DNA of 64,000 bases from Sthenelais limicola (Eukaryota > Annelida > Polychaeta > Phyllodocida > Sigalionidae), in contig OW804094.1 of assembly GCA_942159475.1 (NCBI GenBank), positions 8,563,555 to 8,627,554 on the forward strand, written 5' to 3'. The notes under the pieces were generated by a model. That model saw only the letters and a list, made by a program, of their open reading frames with translations, was not told where the DNA came from and did no database searches. A program made the position numbers and the translations under genes. Below, one piece after another: positions 52,936-64,000 of this stretch (positions within the stretch are counted from its first letter, which is position 1; every line of letters starts with the position of its first letter).

Positions 52936-54579
52936 TTTTTTTGCACTCAGAAATCTATTTTTAGCGCAGCCGGAGCGTCGTGGGCCAGGCTTCAGGGGGG
53001 GGGACGGGGGTGGTCAATTTCGCGGGGGGGACGGGGATGGTTAATTTCGCGGGGGTGAAAACGGAAAATATTAGCTTTAACTATGGTTTGTTCATTGCCG
53101 ATATTAGAGAGCAATTACTGTACAATGTTATATAAAAAAGGATGAGGTAATGTTGGCGAAATTGAGGCAAGAAAAGTTAAGACAATGGTTAAATTACATA
53201 CAGTTTACTCATTTATTAGTCATTCAACTCCAGTTTTTTTTCATCTAAAATCTTTATTCAGGAATTAGTAACAATATAATACAATCTCACCCCAAGGGTG
53301 ATTTACGTCAAGCCCTGCAGATATACAAATTTGTTTTCCATCAAGGTATTGCTTCATAAGAATAGTAAGCTTTACAAACATAAGTTTTAGCGTCATACAT
53401 TGTACATTTACATCCAGTTATAGAAAGATGTTTTACTGTGAACCTTATACACATTATACTATTCAATTTCAAAGAATCGTCATACGAGTATATTTAATCT
53501 ACTGAAAGTAAATACTTTAAAAACAAGATTTTACAATGATTAACTATAACATAACATATTGTATGTCACAAGAAATAAGGAATGAAATAATGGGATGAGA
53601 CGAGGGTTGATTAATGAATGATGATAGTGTTCCTGTCTAGGAATTGTTATCTTGGTTGGGGGAGGGAGGTTACAGTTACATAATACGTATATATAATACT
53701 TTCATTGGCATTTTACATCTGTATCAATGAATGGACATTCCCTCTGCTGGGTTGATCATCCAAGGAGACCATTAAATAAAGATACACTCACAACAAAGCT
53801 CATAACGATTGAACTCATCTAAAACAATATACAGCGGCACATAAAATTTCACTGCACCAGCTTCAGATGACAAACATAAAATTTTGTCAAGAATCATGAA
53901 CAATAATAACAGACAACCTTGGGTAATAAATATAATAGTATAAACGCGTGTAACATTGAGCAATATACCATATATATACTTCATGAAATTTTAAATATTC
54001 CAGTCGTTGATAGCAGAAATCATTGACAGCCGATGTCAATGGTACATCTCCATGCTACATGCATTGAATGTATTGAAACCAAATATTTCTAAACTAAATC
54101 TTGTGAAAAATATTCCTGGAATAATTGAGTTGAATATGGTTGTAGTACAATAATCCATGTTAAGTTTTTTAAAAAAAAAAATCATCTATATGATGGAAGG
54201 AGTTCCCTAGACAACATAAATATTGACAGAATTGAGAAAAATTCTTGAAGTTTTGGAGTTATTTGGCGCAAAGAAAACAAGAATTGACGAATTCCCTGGT
54301 AGTAATGTTAAGTTAGGATTATTATCTGGAATTGCTTTCACACCCCAAAACAACTAAATATTGGAATTTTTAAAAAAGTGTTTCGTCTTTATGATGGAAG
54401 AAGTTTCCTAGAGGATATAATCACTGAGAGAAATTTAAGTTTTTCAGCATGACGAAAATCAGAATTGACAATTTCCGCCGAGGCGGCTCTCTTGGAATTC
54501 GTCTGCGATTTGACCCATACGTTCAATGTTATAGCAAAGTGGTGTGGAATTTTGATGAAAATTTTGAATTGAGAGACAC
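52936..54579. other. Gene-free stretch
   Basis: G-rich imperfect repeats (GGGGACGGGGATGG-type with AATTTCGCGGGGG) lie at about 52,995-53,055. I see no supported coding sequence beyond that. Confidence 0.4.
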
Positions 54580-54747
54580 CTAAATTACCATTAAAACATA
54601 GCCTGAACATAGCCTTCCAAAATGTCTAATCCAAACTAAAACAGTTTCATCAATGGTAACAGCCGCCCACAAGTTGTTGCAGATGTATGTGTGGATAACT
54701 GAATCAGTTATTGCTCTTTTCTGTTGGCCTGGTCGACTTGACAGCCT
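54580..54747 (-). CDS. Candidate terminal exon of a host gene
   Basis: A strong acceptor (TTGTCCTTTTACAG) is followed by 55 open codons to a TAG. The translation includes RLSSRPGQQKRAITDSVIHT and LWAAVTIDETVLVWIRHFG. No domain is recognised. It would lie downstream of a large intron that contains the 26-bp minisatellite. It is weak because only splice sites and openness support it. Confidence 0.35.
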   Translation of the reverse strand, partial: RLSSRPGQQKRAITDSVIHTYICNNLWAAVTIDETVLVWIRHFGRLCSGYVLMVI

Positions 54748-54974
54748 CTGTAAAAGGACAAACAGGACAAATTTTAAGAAACGCTTTCTTAAGTTATTAT
54801 AATATTGCTTTTACAATCATTAATCTTGCAACTCATATAACATTATATGTTTCTTACATTACATCTAACATCATACATTAAATTATATTGGTATCTTCAT
54901 TTGCAAATGTAGGGAATTATATATTGGGTAATTCTGAAACCCATTATAGGATAATCCATAGGAATAATAATGAC

Positions 54975-56855
54975 GGGAGAGATGGGGTGGAGGTAGAGAA
55001 GAGGGAGGGGGGGGGGGGGAGATAGAGACAAGGGAGATGGGGTGGAAGTAGAGAGGAGGGAGATGGGGTAGAAGTAGAGAGGAGGGAGGGGGGGTGGAGA
55101 TAGAGAGGAGGGAGATGGGGTGGAGGTAGAGAGGAGGGAGATGGGGTGGAGGTAGAGAGGAGGGAGAGGGGGTGGAGGTAGAGAGGAGGGAGAGGGGGGG
55201 GAGGTAGAGAGGTGGGAGATGGGGTGGAGATAGAGAGGAGGGAGATGGGGTGGAGGTAGAGAGGAGGGAGAGGGGATGGAGATAGAGAGGAGGGAGGGGG
55301 GTGGAGATAGAGAGGAGGGAGATGGGGTGGAGGTGGAGAGGAGGGAGATGGGGTGGAGGTAGAGAGGAGGGAGAGGGGATGGAGATAGAGAGGAGGGAGA
55401 TGGGGTGGAGATAGAGAGGAGGGAGATGGGGTGGAAGTAGAGAGAAGGGAGGGGGGGTGGAGATAGAGAGGAGGGAGATGGGGTGGAGGTAGAGAGGAGG
55501 GAGATAGGGTGGAGGTAGAGAGAAGGGAGAGGGGATGGAAGTAGAGAGGAGGGAGGGGGGTGGAGATAGAGAGGAGGGAGAGGGGGTGGAGGTAGAGAGG
55601 AGGGAGATGGGGTGGAGGTAGAGAGGAGGGAGATGGGGGGGGAGATAGAGAGAAGGGAGAGGGGGTGGAAGTAGAGAGGAGGGAGAGGGGGTGGAGGTAG
55701 AGAGGAGGGAGATAGGGTGGAGGTAGAGAGAAGGGAGAGGGGATGGAAGTAGAGAGGAGGGAGAGGGGATGGAGGTAGAGAGGAGGGAGATAGGGTGGAG
55801 GTAGAGAGAAGGGAGAGGGGATGGAAGTAGAGAGGAGGGAGAGGGGATGGAGGTAGAGAGAAGGGAGAGGGGGTGGAAGTAGAGAGGAGGGAGAGGGGGT
55901 GGAGGTAGAGAGGACGGAGATGGGGTGGAGGTAGAGAGGAGGGAGAGGGGGTGGAGGTAGAGAGGAGGGAGATGGGGGGCAGATAGAGAGGAGGGAGAGG
56001 GGGTGGAGGTAGATAGGAGGGAGAGGGGGTGGAGGTAGAGAGAAGGCAGATGGGGTGGAAGTAGAGAGGAGGGAGATGGGGTGGAGATAGAGAGGAGGGA
56101 GATGGGGTGGAGGTAGAGAGGAGGGAGATGGGGGGGAGATAGAGAGAAGGGAGGGGGGGGGGGGTGGAGGTAGAGAGGAGGGAGATGGGGAGAGATAGAG
56201 AGAAGGGAGAGGGGGCGGAGGTAGAGAGGAGGGAGAGGGGGTGGAGATAGAGAGGAGGGAGAGGGGGTGGAGGTAGAGAGGAGGGAGAGGGGGTGGAGGT
56301 AGAGAGGAGGAAGATGGGGTGGAGATAGAGAGGTTGGAGATGGGGGAGGGTAGAGAGGAGGGAGAGGGGGTGGAGGTAGAGAGGAGGGAGAGGGGGTGGA
56401 GATAGAGAGGAGGGAGAGGGGGTGGAGATAGAGAGGAGGGAGATGGGGTGGAGTTAGAGAGGAGGGAGGGGGGTGGAGGTAGAGAGGAGGGAGAGGGGGT
56501 GGAGGTAGAGAGGAGGGAGAGGGGGTGGAGATAGAGAGGAGGGAGAGGGGGTGGAGATAGAGAGGAGGGAGAGAGTGTGGAGGTAGAGAGGAGGGAGAGG
56601 GGGTGGAGGTAGAGAGGAGGGAGATGGGGGGGAGATAGAGAGGAGGGAGAGGGGGTGGAGGTAGAGAGGAGGGAGAGGGGTTGGGGGTAGAGAGGAGGGA
56701 GAGGGGGTGGAGGTAGAGAGGAGGGAGAGGGGGTGGAGATAGAGAGAAGGGAGAGGGGGTGGAGATAGAGAGGAGGGAGAGAGTGTGGAGGTAGAGAGGA
56801 GGGAGAGGGGTTGGGGGTAGAGAGGAGGGAGAGGGGGTGGAGATAGAGAGGAGGT
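54975..56855. repeat. 26-bp purine-strand minisatellite, about 70 units
   Basis: The unit GAGGAGGGAGAGGGGGTGGA plus GGTAGA is repeated for about 1.88 kb. Variants are GATGGGG for GAGGGGG and ATAGA for GTAGA. The + strand is almost free of C, so the tract can form triplex or G-quadruplex structures. The long Ser/Pro/Leu-rich minus-strand frames (over 600 codons) come from the repeat: 26 is not a multiple of 3, so each frame cycles through the same motifs. They are not genes. Confidence 0.95.
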
Positions 56856-56904
56856 AAGGTGGGAGTTCCCAAGCCACAGAACATTTGTGGTTGTTGACAC
56901 TTAC

Positions 56905-57031
56905 CATAAATTGAAGGGAGTAGAAATCAGATGCCCAAGATTGTGTTTCCTATCTCCTTCCATACAAGCCTTTCCATCACTGTATCTGTGGTGATATGCT
57001 TGGAACACAGTAGAAGTCTGCTATTGATCTG
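56905..57031 (-). other. Candidate host exon
   Basis: A pyrimidine-rich acceptor (GATCTCTTTACACAG) and a donor (TTTATG followed by GTAAGTG) bound 127 bases. All three frames stop within or near it, so it could be a terminal or untranslated exon. The minisatellite begins about 50 bases downstream of the donor. Confidence 0.25.
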
Positions 57032-57787
57032 CTGTGTAAAGAGATCAAACGTTGTTACTGTAATGGATATTGTGTCAAGTATTGTTATTGTTGTTCATCA
57101 CAAAATGTGGGACAAAAACAATGGAGGTTCATCGAGCTATGGTCTATAAGGAGGAAATCCTAGTTGATAAATTATTGCATGCATATCTATGTATATATGT
57201 GGTGCATTAAAAGAAAGTAATGCTTCAGTCTAAATGATTTTGTTTCCACCAATAAAGGTTTGAGACATTAACTTCAAAATAGCTCAACCTAGGGCCAGGT
57301 GAAAGAGACGAAAAATTATCACATTCATTCTAATATGTATATAAACTCAGTTCATATTATGTCGATTCATGATTTACTTTAATCCACGAATTTCACCCCC
57401 AGAAACATAAAAAAAACAACGGCCGCCATATTACATTTCCCTATACCCTATCTATAGATTCACATATAAATCAGGAGAAGCCAATATATTATTTCAACAC
57501 ATTACTGGCACCCACAACTTCTCTGTGGTATAGCCGATAGAACAGACCAATCTAACTAACAGGCAAGGGACATGAAAGAATATTTTTAAAAAAATTGAAA
57601 AGCTTGATATTTCTACATCTGTCATATATCATATATATGTACAAACTCTGTTGTGTTGTAACATGCAGAATGCAGAGGGATGAAATTCACTGGCAATATA
57701 CATGGCCATCCACATCATATGTCAACTATTGTATCATACTGATGTTCTTATTCATCGTTTTTAAAAAGCCAATTCATATACACTTAC

Positions 57788-57945
57788 ATCTCAGTCTTCA
57801 AGATATGGTACATGGTTTCGTCCATTTGAGTGAGAGTATCCTGGTACTTCCCTTTTGGAAATATAGAGATTAGACCGCAGGGGTTCCTTTGAAGACATGT
57901 CTTTGCTAGGGTGATGTTCATACTGCCCCCACCGGCAATGTGAAA
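57788..57945 (-). CDS. Candidate host exon
   Basis: The acceptor (TCTGTTTTCAG) and donor (GAGAT followed by GTAAGTG) are both strong. Two frames are open: one reads FHIAGGGSMNITLAKTCLQR and GLISIFPKGKYQDTL, the other reads from a phase-1 entry and stops at a TGA near the end. I cannot choose a frame or recognise a family. Confidence 0.4.
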
Positions 57946-58750
57946 CTGAAAACAGAAAGAATATTCATTTAAGGATGAGATGATTAGGCCCATTTATGTA
58001 TGACAACGATATTTGTTATGGTTCCGCGCCAAAATTTACAAAAAAATCTTTTTTTGCAAGATTTGCAAGAAGGGATTTTAGAAGGGCCCGAGTCTATGTA
58101 ACCCTGAGATCGGTATCACTACCCTCTGGTAAAGATGACTGTTATTTTGATTATATTGTTTTTATGTATTCTAATTACCCCAAACAATATTCTTTTATAA
58201 TCATCTGAGCTAGCTGAGATGCGTCATAACGTTCCTATGATTCTAAGACCTCTAGGCCTAAGCCTAATTTGAACATTTAGTTTGACCCATATATTATTTG
58301 TTTTCTCACGCACAGTCTAGGTAGTTTGGAGGTGTAGGTGGCAGTTAATACTCACCGTCACACCTGTGTGATTTGTCACTCACGGCAACACTACAGTTTT
58401 CAAATAGGCATAAACAAAATGCCATCAAAAGTTTCTATCCCCGCCGATCTTTTTGCATTTAAATGTCATTTGATTATTTAATAGAATTCGTGACCCATGA
58501 TCATTTAGTTCCAGTCAAGGTAGAGGCGGTCATGATGAGACTGAAGAAAATCTAGCTTGCCTCCCACCCGGCCTCCTCCCCTCGACAGGCCATTGTTTTG
58601 TCCGGCTTGCCTTTATGAATTATGATGCCGTAACATAGGGTGAATTTGAAACGATAAACTAGCTTTAATATAAATCAATAGCTTTCACAAATGCATAAAT
58701 CAAGTGCTGCCCTGTTTAGCGTAAATTATGAATACAATAATGTTCCTTAC

Positions 58751-58823
58751 CTGATGGTATTTTGGGAAATATCCAACCTGAAGCCGCCGCAGGTAAAAAC
58801 AAATGGAGGGCGTTGTCCGCCAT
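58751..58823 (-). CDS. Candidate first exon of the minus-strand unit
   Basis: AATATGGCGGAC is a good start with a YY1-like context. The frame MADNALHLFLPAAASGWIFP continues to a donor (CATCAG followed by GTAAGG) in phase 1. It would join the exon at 57,945 and then end at a TGA after about 52 codons. This gives a plausible but unrecognised 77-residue protein. Confidence 0.35.
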
Positions 58824-59161
58824 ATTGTTTGTTCATGACAATATGTTCACAGCATTCTACCACCCCCAGCAGAGGCCTATACGCTAGGTGGCGCATCGGT
58901 TCTAAGTAGGCTAAGTAGATGCTGACTTGTTTGTGATTCATTTGGTATAAAAGACAAGTTTATAGGATGAATTGGCTTCCCTGCATAGATGTTACGGTAC
59001 ATGCCGTTTAAAAGGTATCTAAAATTAAAAACGCTAGAATATAGCGCCAGGGTAAATGTTTCTGACTATTTTGTCAAATATTTTTCAGATATAGGCTATA
59101 GGCCTAGCCTATTGTTCATATGCTTAGAATGCTCAGGTACTAAGTTGTGAAAGATGAATAA

Positions 59162-59192
<31 letters not shown>

Positions 59193-62100
59193 AATTCAAT
59201 ACCTTACTGCCCTGACATAGGCACCCTTTGATTTTAGCTATTTTGGTAATCATATTAATATCTCAAAATTTTAAAAAATTCATTCAGTAAATTGTCGGAT
59301 TCCTATAAGAAGTGGAACCACAACTGCCTCTACAATACAAGTGTCTCTGGCACTTGTATTCAAACTAATATTTTTTTCCAATTTCAAGAGATGAAGGATT
59401 TAAGGAACGGAATTCGGGCATCGGAATTCGGAATTCGGGTCATCAATTCCCACACATCTCTACCTTATGAGTCTGAATGCAGAGCTCAAAAACAAAAAAT
59501 TATTGGTTGCCACTAGATACCTCATAAGTCCCTTAAAATGCATCCGATCTGAAAATAAGAATTATCGTAGAACTCCATGAATGTCAGGAAGACAACCAAG
59601 TCGTTCGAATCAATATAAATAATATAATAACTTGTGAAAACTCATAGCTCCCTAAAAAATTATCACAGAACCCCCTGACTGTCAGAAAGACAGCCATGCT
59701 TTCAGATTTATACCTCCCCTGTAATAATTTATTACCGTCGGCCGCATCCAGTCGTTCGACTTGATTTAAACTCTTGAGTCCAGACAGGAAAGAAGGGGAA
59801 AAGTAGAGAAAATGAAAAGAATTGTATTTTGCTTGTGTTGAAATAATAATTATATTGTGCATTGTGCATTTCAGCAAAGTGTTGTGGGGCAGCAAAGTGA
59901 GACAGGAGGGCGGGAGAGGGAGAGAGGAGGGATGAGGGAGAGGGAGAGAGGGAGACATGGGGCGGATTTAGGGGGAGGGCGTGGGGGTGTGCGCCCCCTC
60001 CTTTTCAAAATCAAGCATTTGTAATGCAAAAGACACATTTATAACATTCATATATAACTCTAACTGTGAAATAGGATATACTTTTATGTACACTTTAGCA
60101 ACTTCCAATAATGGGGCTTGGAAAATATATAATGTAGATTGGATTAATTTCTAGGGATGTACAATTGACAAAACACATCCCTTCCTTAATTCCATCGTCG
60201 CCATGTCAATACAATTCTTGACATTCCTTTTATTTGTGTTTGATTACAAAGAAAAAATATTCTTTTTTCAGGAAATGTATGTCAGCATGCACCAATGATA
60301 CCAGTACCATTCTGCCTACCTGTACGCACGTTCATGCCTAATATTGGCTGCAGTTCGATATATAGTAAAGCTATAGCCTATACATGGGTCGCATCGGGGA
60401 CGCTTGTCATGGCCGCGCAAACATTTCAATTCCAAATAGGGTTCGCGCACACCGCACATTTCTTGATCATTTCAATAGTAACAAAACGACTTGAGTTTAG
60501 TTTTGTAATTTCTTGCTCGTTCTGAAACAAGTGTATAAATGTGTATTCCTGCCTGATTTTATCATGATATAGCATGATTTTTGTGTGCCAAGAATAACGC
60601 TTGTGTGAATACACTATCCCATAGCATATTTTAGAATACGCTAACAGCAATGTCACACCTTCAACATTTGTGAATGCTCCATTCCCCCTTACCCATACTG
60701 ATGGGTGTGTGGCATCATTTTCACACGTTTTGAAAGCTAAAACCAAACTTTAACAGAGGTTATACTGTGATTAGAACTCACCGCAAATGTTACAAGGTCA
60801 GTCTTATATAGGACAATTTTTAATACAGGGTATCAAAGACAATTTTCAATCCTGTTTTTCTATTTTCATTTCCTACATGGGAAAATTAAATCCAGCTCTG
60901 AATCCCTTTCCTGAATCGCATAGACCCTTTTAAATCCCCCAAAATGGTAGAGAAATGAAAATTATTACTGTAGTAGGTCTATTTAATAGCTTTAAAATGA
61001 GACCACGGTGGACAAGATCAGTTGGTTTGAAATTGTTCTGTGCCCGGTAGAGATGAGAGAATAATTTTGAATAATGTGAGCTGTTGGAAGAGGCTCGGGG
61101 GGATATTGGTTTTGATTGTAGGGTTGGTATTTTGGCTGTTGCTTGGTGGCAAACAAGCCTATGAACTAACCAGAAATAGCTTCTTGGAGCTATTGAATAA
61201 GACTTTTAGATGGCACCTGAGCGGATATGATATGATGAGAAATGAGTGGGCTGTACGCCCGTGAAAACCGGAAAAAAAAGAAAAACGTAATTATAATTAT
61301 AAGAAATCAAAAGGTCTACGGTATGCTGCAAAGTGGGCGGGGCAATAGTACACCTCAATCAGTAAAAGTGGGGACGGCCACTTTGAACCGTACCCTTTCA
61401 CAAAGTATAAAAGTGCAAGCAAACTGTTGCCACCTTTTAGTGTCTAGTGGAAAGCCAAGCGGGCAACATGTATTATAATCTGTCAGGAACCAATGGAGCA
61501 TCAACTGACGAATTTTTCAAAAGAATTCTATTACAGAATTGCATATATATATGGGTCTAGGAACTAGTCTAGTATTGAGTTGTGTCAATTAGTTGACGAT
61601 TTCTGCAGATTTTTGCTTTTAAATCAATGGCGGACGTTCCCTGATGTTCAAGTTGGTTATATTATACCCTTGGTTCTACTGAAAACGGTGTATTCCTGGA
61701 GTAATTTGATGTTTTTGTGTCTAAAATATCAGGTCCATAGGCGGCCATATTGGAGCCGTATTCGGCGACATTCACTCGGCGGATAATTTTAGTTGGATGT
61801 ATAGGCCCATAATAATTTCCCAGGTTAGCTGGCGTCGATCAAAATGCCCCTTTTCCAGGCTTTGAATTTATTTTAAATATTGTGCAAAGATGTTCGAAAA
61901 CATTACTGATAGAAGAGATGAGTGGCTATATTGATAGCATCGTGATATAATGGAAAGAAATAAGTTTGGTTTGACGTTGCACATATCTTTTGGTTTTGGT
62001 TTTGGAATATTTATAACAACTTATATATTTCATTTCATTGTTTTAAATCTATTTGGTGCGACGTCAAAGAGATCTGACTATCTGCTGTTAAAGTCTCAGC

Positions 62101-62340
62101 AGTAAAATAGCATTTTTCAAAATTTCTGACGAAAATTTTGCCTGTTTTACGGAGAAAGGGGGGTCATATATCTTTCAAAAACGCCAATTCCAAAGATTTT
62201 CCTATATGGACGGCGAAAATTTAGATTTTTCAAAATTTCCGACAACGATTTTGACTGTTTCAAAATTGTTGCCTGTTCCAAAAGTGTTGCCTGCTTCAAA
62301 ACCGCCAATTCCAACGATTTAGACAATAAATGGTCACTAC
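58824..62340. other. Long gene-poor stretch
   Basis: I saw no convincing gene on either strand. (AAT)n lies at 59,158-59,195. Several GCCATATTGG/GGCGGACG motifs resemble promoter-type sites (for example 61,628 and 61,742) but no attached frames stand out. Loosely repeated AAAATTT(C/G)CGAC segments occur at 62,110-62,310. Confidence 0.4.
59158..59195. repeat. (AAT)n microsatellite
   Basis: This is a run of AAT/ATA triplets. Confidence 0.85.
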
Positions 62341-62696
62341 ATTACTGCAATAGATATGCAATGGCCATTGCGCAATGGTAGCGCAATAGAAATACACTGG
62401 CATTGCAGTCGAAATTCTTGTATAAAAAAAAACGGCAATAATTTAATGGGAAAAGATCCTTTAGTTATCTAAATAATAAATGTAACTTGATGATTGTTGT
62501 AGAATGTAATATAGCAAAGGAATAAGATACTGCAATGCCAGTGCAATAGAATTACACTCCTATTGCACTCAACTAGAGACTTGACTGCAATAGGAGTGTA
62601 ATTCTATTGCACTGGCATTGCATTGCACTCCATTGCACTCCATTGCACTCCCATTGCAGTCGCCATTGCACTCCATTGCACTCAGTGCCCATAGGG
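62341..62696. mobile_element. ATTGC-rich element end, TGCCCATAGGG terminus
   Basis: ATTGCACTC is repeated many times and the segment ends CTCAGTGCCCATAGGG, the mirror image of the end at 52,774. Inside, arms of about 46 bases (CAGTGCAATAGAATTACACT and its complement near 62,600) form a long hairpin. It could be the right end of a 9.9-kb element or a separate truncated copy. Confidence 0.5.
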
Positions 62697-62802
62697 TTGT
62701 TCTTCAAGAGAAGTGTAAACCAATGTAGTAGTTGTAATAATCAGTATATGTATTATGGACACAAAGCGAGGAAAAGAGTCTGTATTGTTATATAGATGGA
62801 AC

Positions 62803-62805
62803 TCT

Positions 62806-62837
<32 letters not shown>
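62803..62837. repeat. (GATA)n microsatellite
   Basis: Eight to nine tandem GATA units are present. Confidence 0.9.
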
Positions 62838-63000
62838 GTAATCTTTTATTCATCAATTCATCAATTCATCTTTTATTCATCAATGATCCTAAGTTGCTGA
62901 AAACAAAACTGACGAAAAAGAAGGAGGAAAAGTTTCCATGAAAGTTGATATTAATTTAAATATATAATAAGAATTGATTAGAGTGGTGTTATGCAGGGAA

Positions 63001-63203
63001 TCCACTATGGGAAAAACGGCAAAAAATGGCTGCGACAAATTTTTTGCAAATTTTTTGCAATTGTTGGCAACAAATAAATGTGTTGCTGACAACCTATTTT
63101 ACCCCTCTTCCACTAGTGATTTGTGTGCGCCAAATTTTTATTCATTTTTAGTCATGTCGGCGACGAATTTTGCCTGTCGGCACCGTTTTTTACCTATAGT
63201 GGA
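63001..63203. mobile_element. 203-bp MITE with TCCACTAT ends
   Basis: The inverted ends are TCCACTATGGGAAAAACGGC and CCGTTTTTTACCTATAGTGG plus A. Inner ACAAATTTTTTGC and GACGAATTTTGCC segments extend the pairing loosely. It is non-coding. Confidence 0.65.
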
Positions 63204-63469
63204 GTAGCCCTATTATACCTTATTTTAATTTGTTAACTAATAAATAAGTGTAGGTTTTTCTGAAGAAACACAAGATGCAGATATATAGATAATATAAGCA
63301 ATCGAAATCGTGATAAATGTCAACATCATGCAGCTCCTCAGATGCAGCATGATGATTAGTTGCTACCTTTTTATGACATGTATACTGCAAGAATTGATAA
63401 CAAGTTTTTAGTTTTCACTCAATTACACGCCCTATGCGCAATATGAATCAATACTTGTGCTATGGTAAA

Positions 63470-64000
63470 GGTTAATGATTCACTCTCAGTTAATGCGGTA
63501 ATACCGTCGTTCATTCTTTTACAACACATCTAAAAGTCATGTGTGATGTGTTGCAGGAAAATGAGTCACAAGTCACATTTTTTAATGTGTTTTATTCACA
63601 AGATCTCTTTGTAGGAATGTTCCTACTTGTAAGGTATCTACTGCTTAAAGTCATATTTGAATACATCCAGAAATAATATTGCAAACTTTTTCTTTCAAAA
63701 TTTCAAACTTGAAAGATGTATGAGGTGTCCTTATATGTATTATCATTGAAATTAGCTTGATCCCATCTTTTCAAATTTGATGGTTTCGCAAAATCCAACT
63801 TTTGTGACTTGTGACTCATTTGACCGACATTTTGGAGGATTTTGTCCAGTTGTTTTTGCTACAGGGCTTCTAAAATGTCCTTATTTGTATATGGATGACC
63901 TGCCTGAATGATTTCATAAAATTATGATGACTTCACTTATTATTGCTCACCAGTGGCTCTTTTTTCTTGACAGTATCGACTACTTCAAATTCTTGCATAA
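63470..64000. repeat. Dispersed repeat D, copy split by a family A MITE
   Basis: The outer parts match 541-810 (TTCTTTTACAACACATCTAA on the left, TTTTGCTACAGGGCTTCTAA on the right). The family A element at 63,542-63,821 lies between them. It runs off the window. Confidence 0.6.
63542..63821 (-). mobile_element. Family A MITE inserted in repeat D
   Basis: The left end is TGTGATGTGTTGCAGGAAAA. The right end is truncated after GTGACTTGTGACTCATTT. It is shorter than usual, with a central deletion. Confidence 0.75.

Noticed and set aside
54883..56907. Minus-strand frames of 646 and 674 codons, rich in Ser, Pro and Leu
   Set aside because: They are translations of the 26-bp minisatellite. The two frames show the same motifs in different phase, and no domain or non-repetitive core exists.

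Overview
The window looks like nuclear DNA of an aquatic invertebrate animal. It is AT-rich, crowded with short inverted-repeat elements (MITEs) and minisatellites, and contains spliced genes with GT-AG introns. It also carries an animal-type Polinton/Maverick (adintovirus-like) integrated element. The species cannot be named from the sequence alone.

Layout. Positions 1-26,700 are a repeat sea dominated by two MITE families. Family A is about 400 bp with ends resembling TGTGATGTGTTTCAGGAAAA. Family B is about 235 bp with ends resembling TGGGTCAGATTTTCAGAAAA. The same stretch holds a nested pair of larger TIR elements (4,491-7,330, containing 5,071-6,794), a 12-bp minisatellite (8,216-9,390) and a 5'-truncated non-LTR retrotransposon with an open reverse transcriptase (10,985-12,668).

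From about 27,450 to 44,400 lies the Polinton-like element. All its genes are on the + strand: protein-primed DNA polymerase B, an FtsK/HerA-type packaging ATPase, two small unknown proteins, a retroviral-type integrase with a chromodomain, a penton-like minor capsid protein, a basic small protein and a double-jelly-roll major capsid protein. The polymerase gene is broken by a 4.95-kb DNA transposon (29,871-34,817) with TIRs of about 480 bp and a 3-bp target duplication. That transposon carries a single 652-codon minus-strand gene with a CXC zinc domain. The polymerase gene also has a small intron. Its downstream continuation, in the same frame but behind a TAG stop, looks like a NADAR (YbiA-type) domain. 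That arrangement is the most unusual feature of the window. I saw no adenain-type protease and no Polinton terminal repeats.

Positions 44,396-46,132 hold three exons of a minus-strand gene for a secreted or membrane protein: signal peptide, small leucine-rich repeat unit, acidic stalk, one transmembrane segment and a cytoplasmic tail. It runs head-on into the capsid gene. A two-exon plus-strand gene starts at 47,385. The remainder (48,121-64,000) returns to MITEs, an inverted duplicate of a segment near 26 kb, a 1.9-kb purine-strand minisatellite (26-bp unit) and weak candidate host exons on the minus strand (54,580-58,823).

Within the Polinton-like element the replication, integration and virion genes form a coherent set. 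The integrase and polymerase would copy and insert the element, and the ATPase with the two jelly-roll proteins would build and fill a capsid. The polymerase lesions (transposon and in-frame stop) mean this copy is unlikely to be autonomous today.
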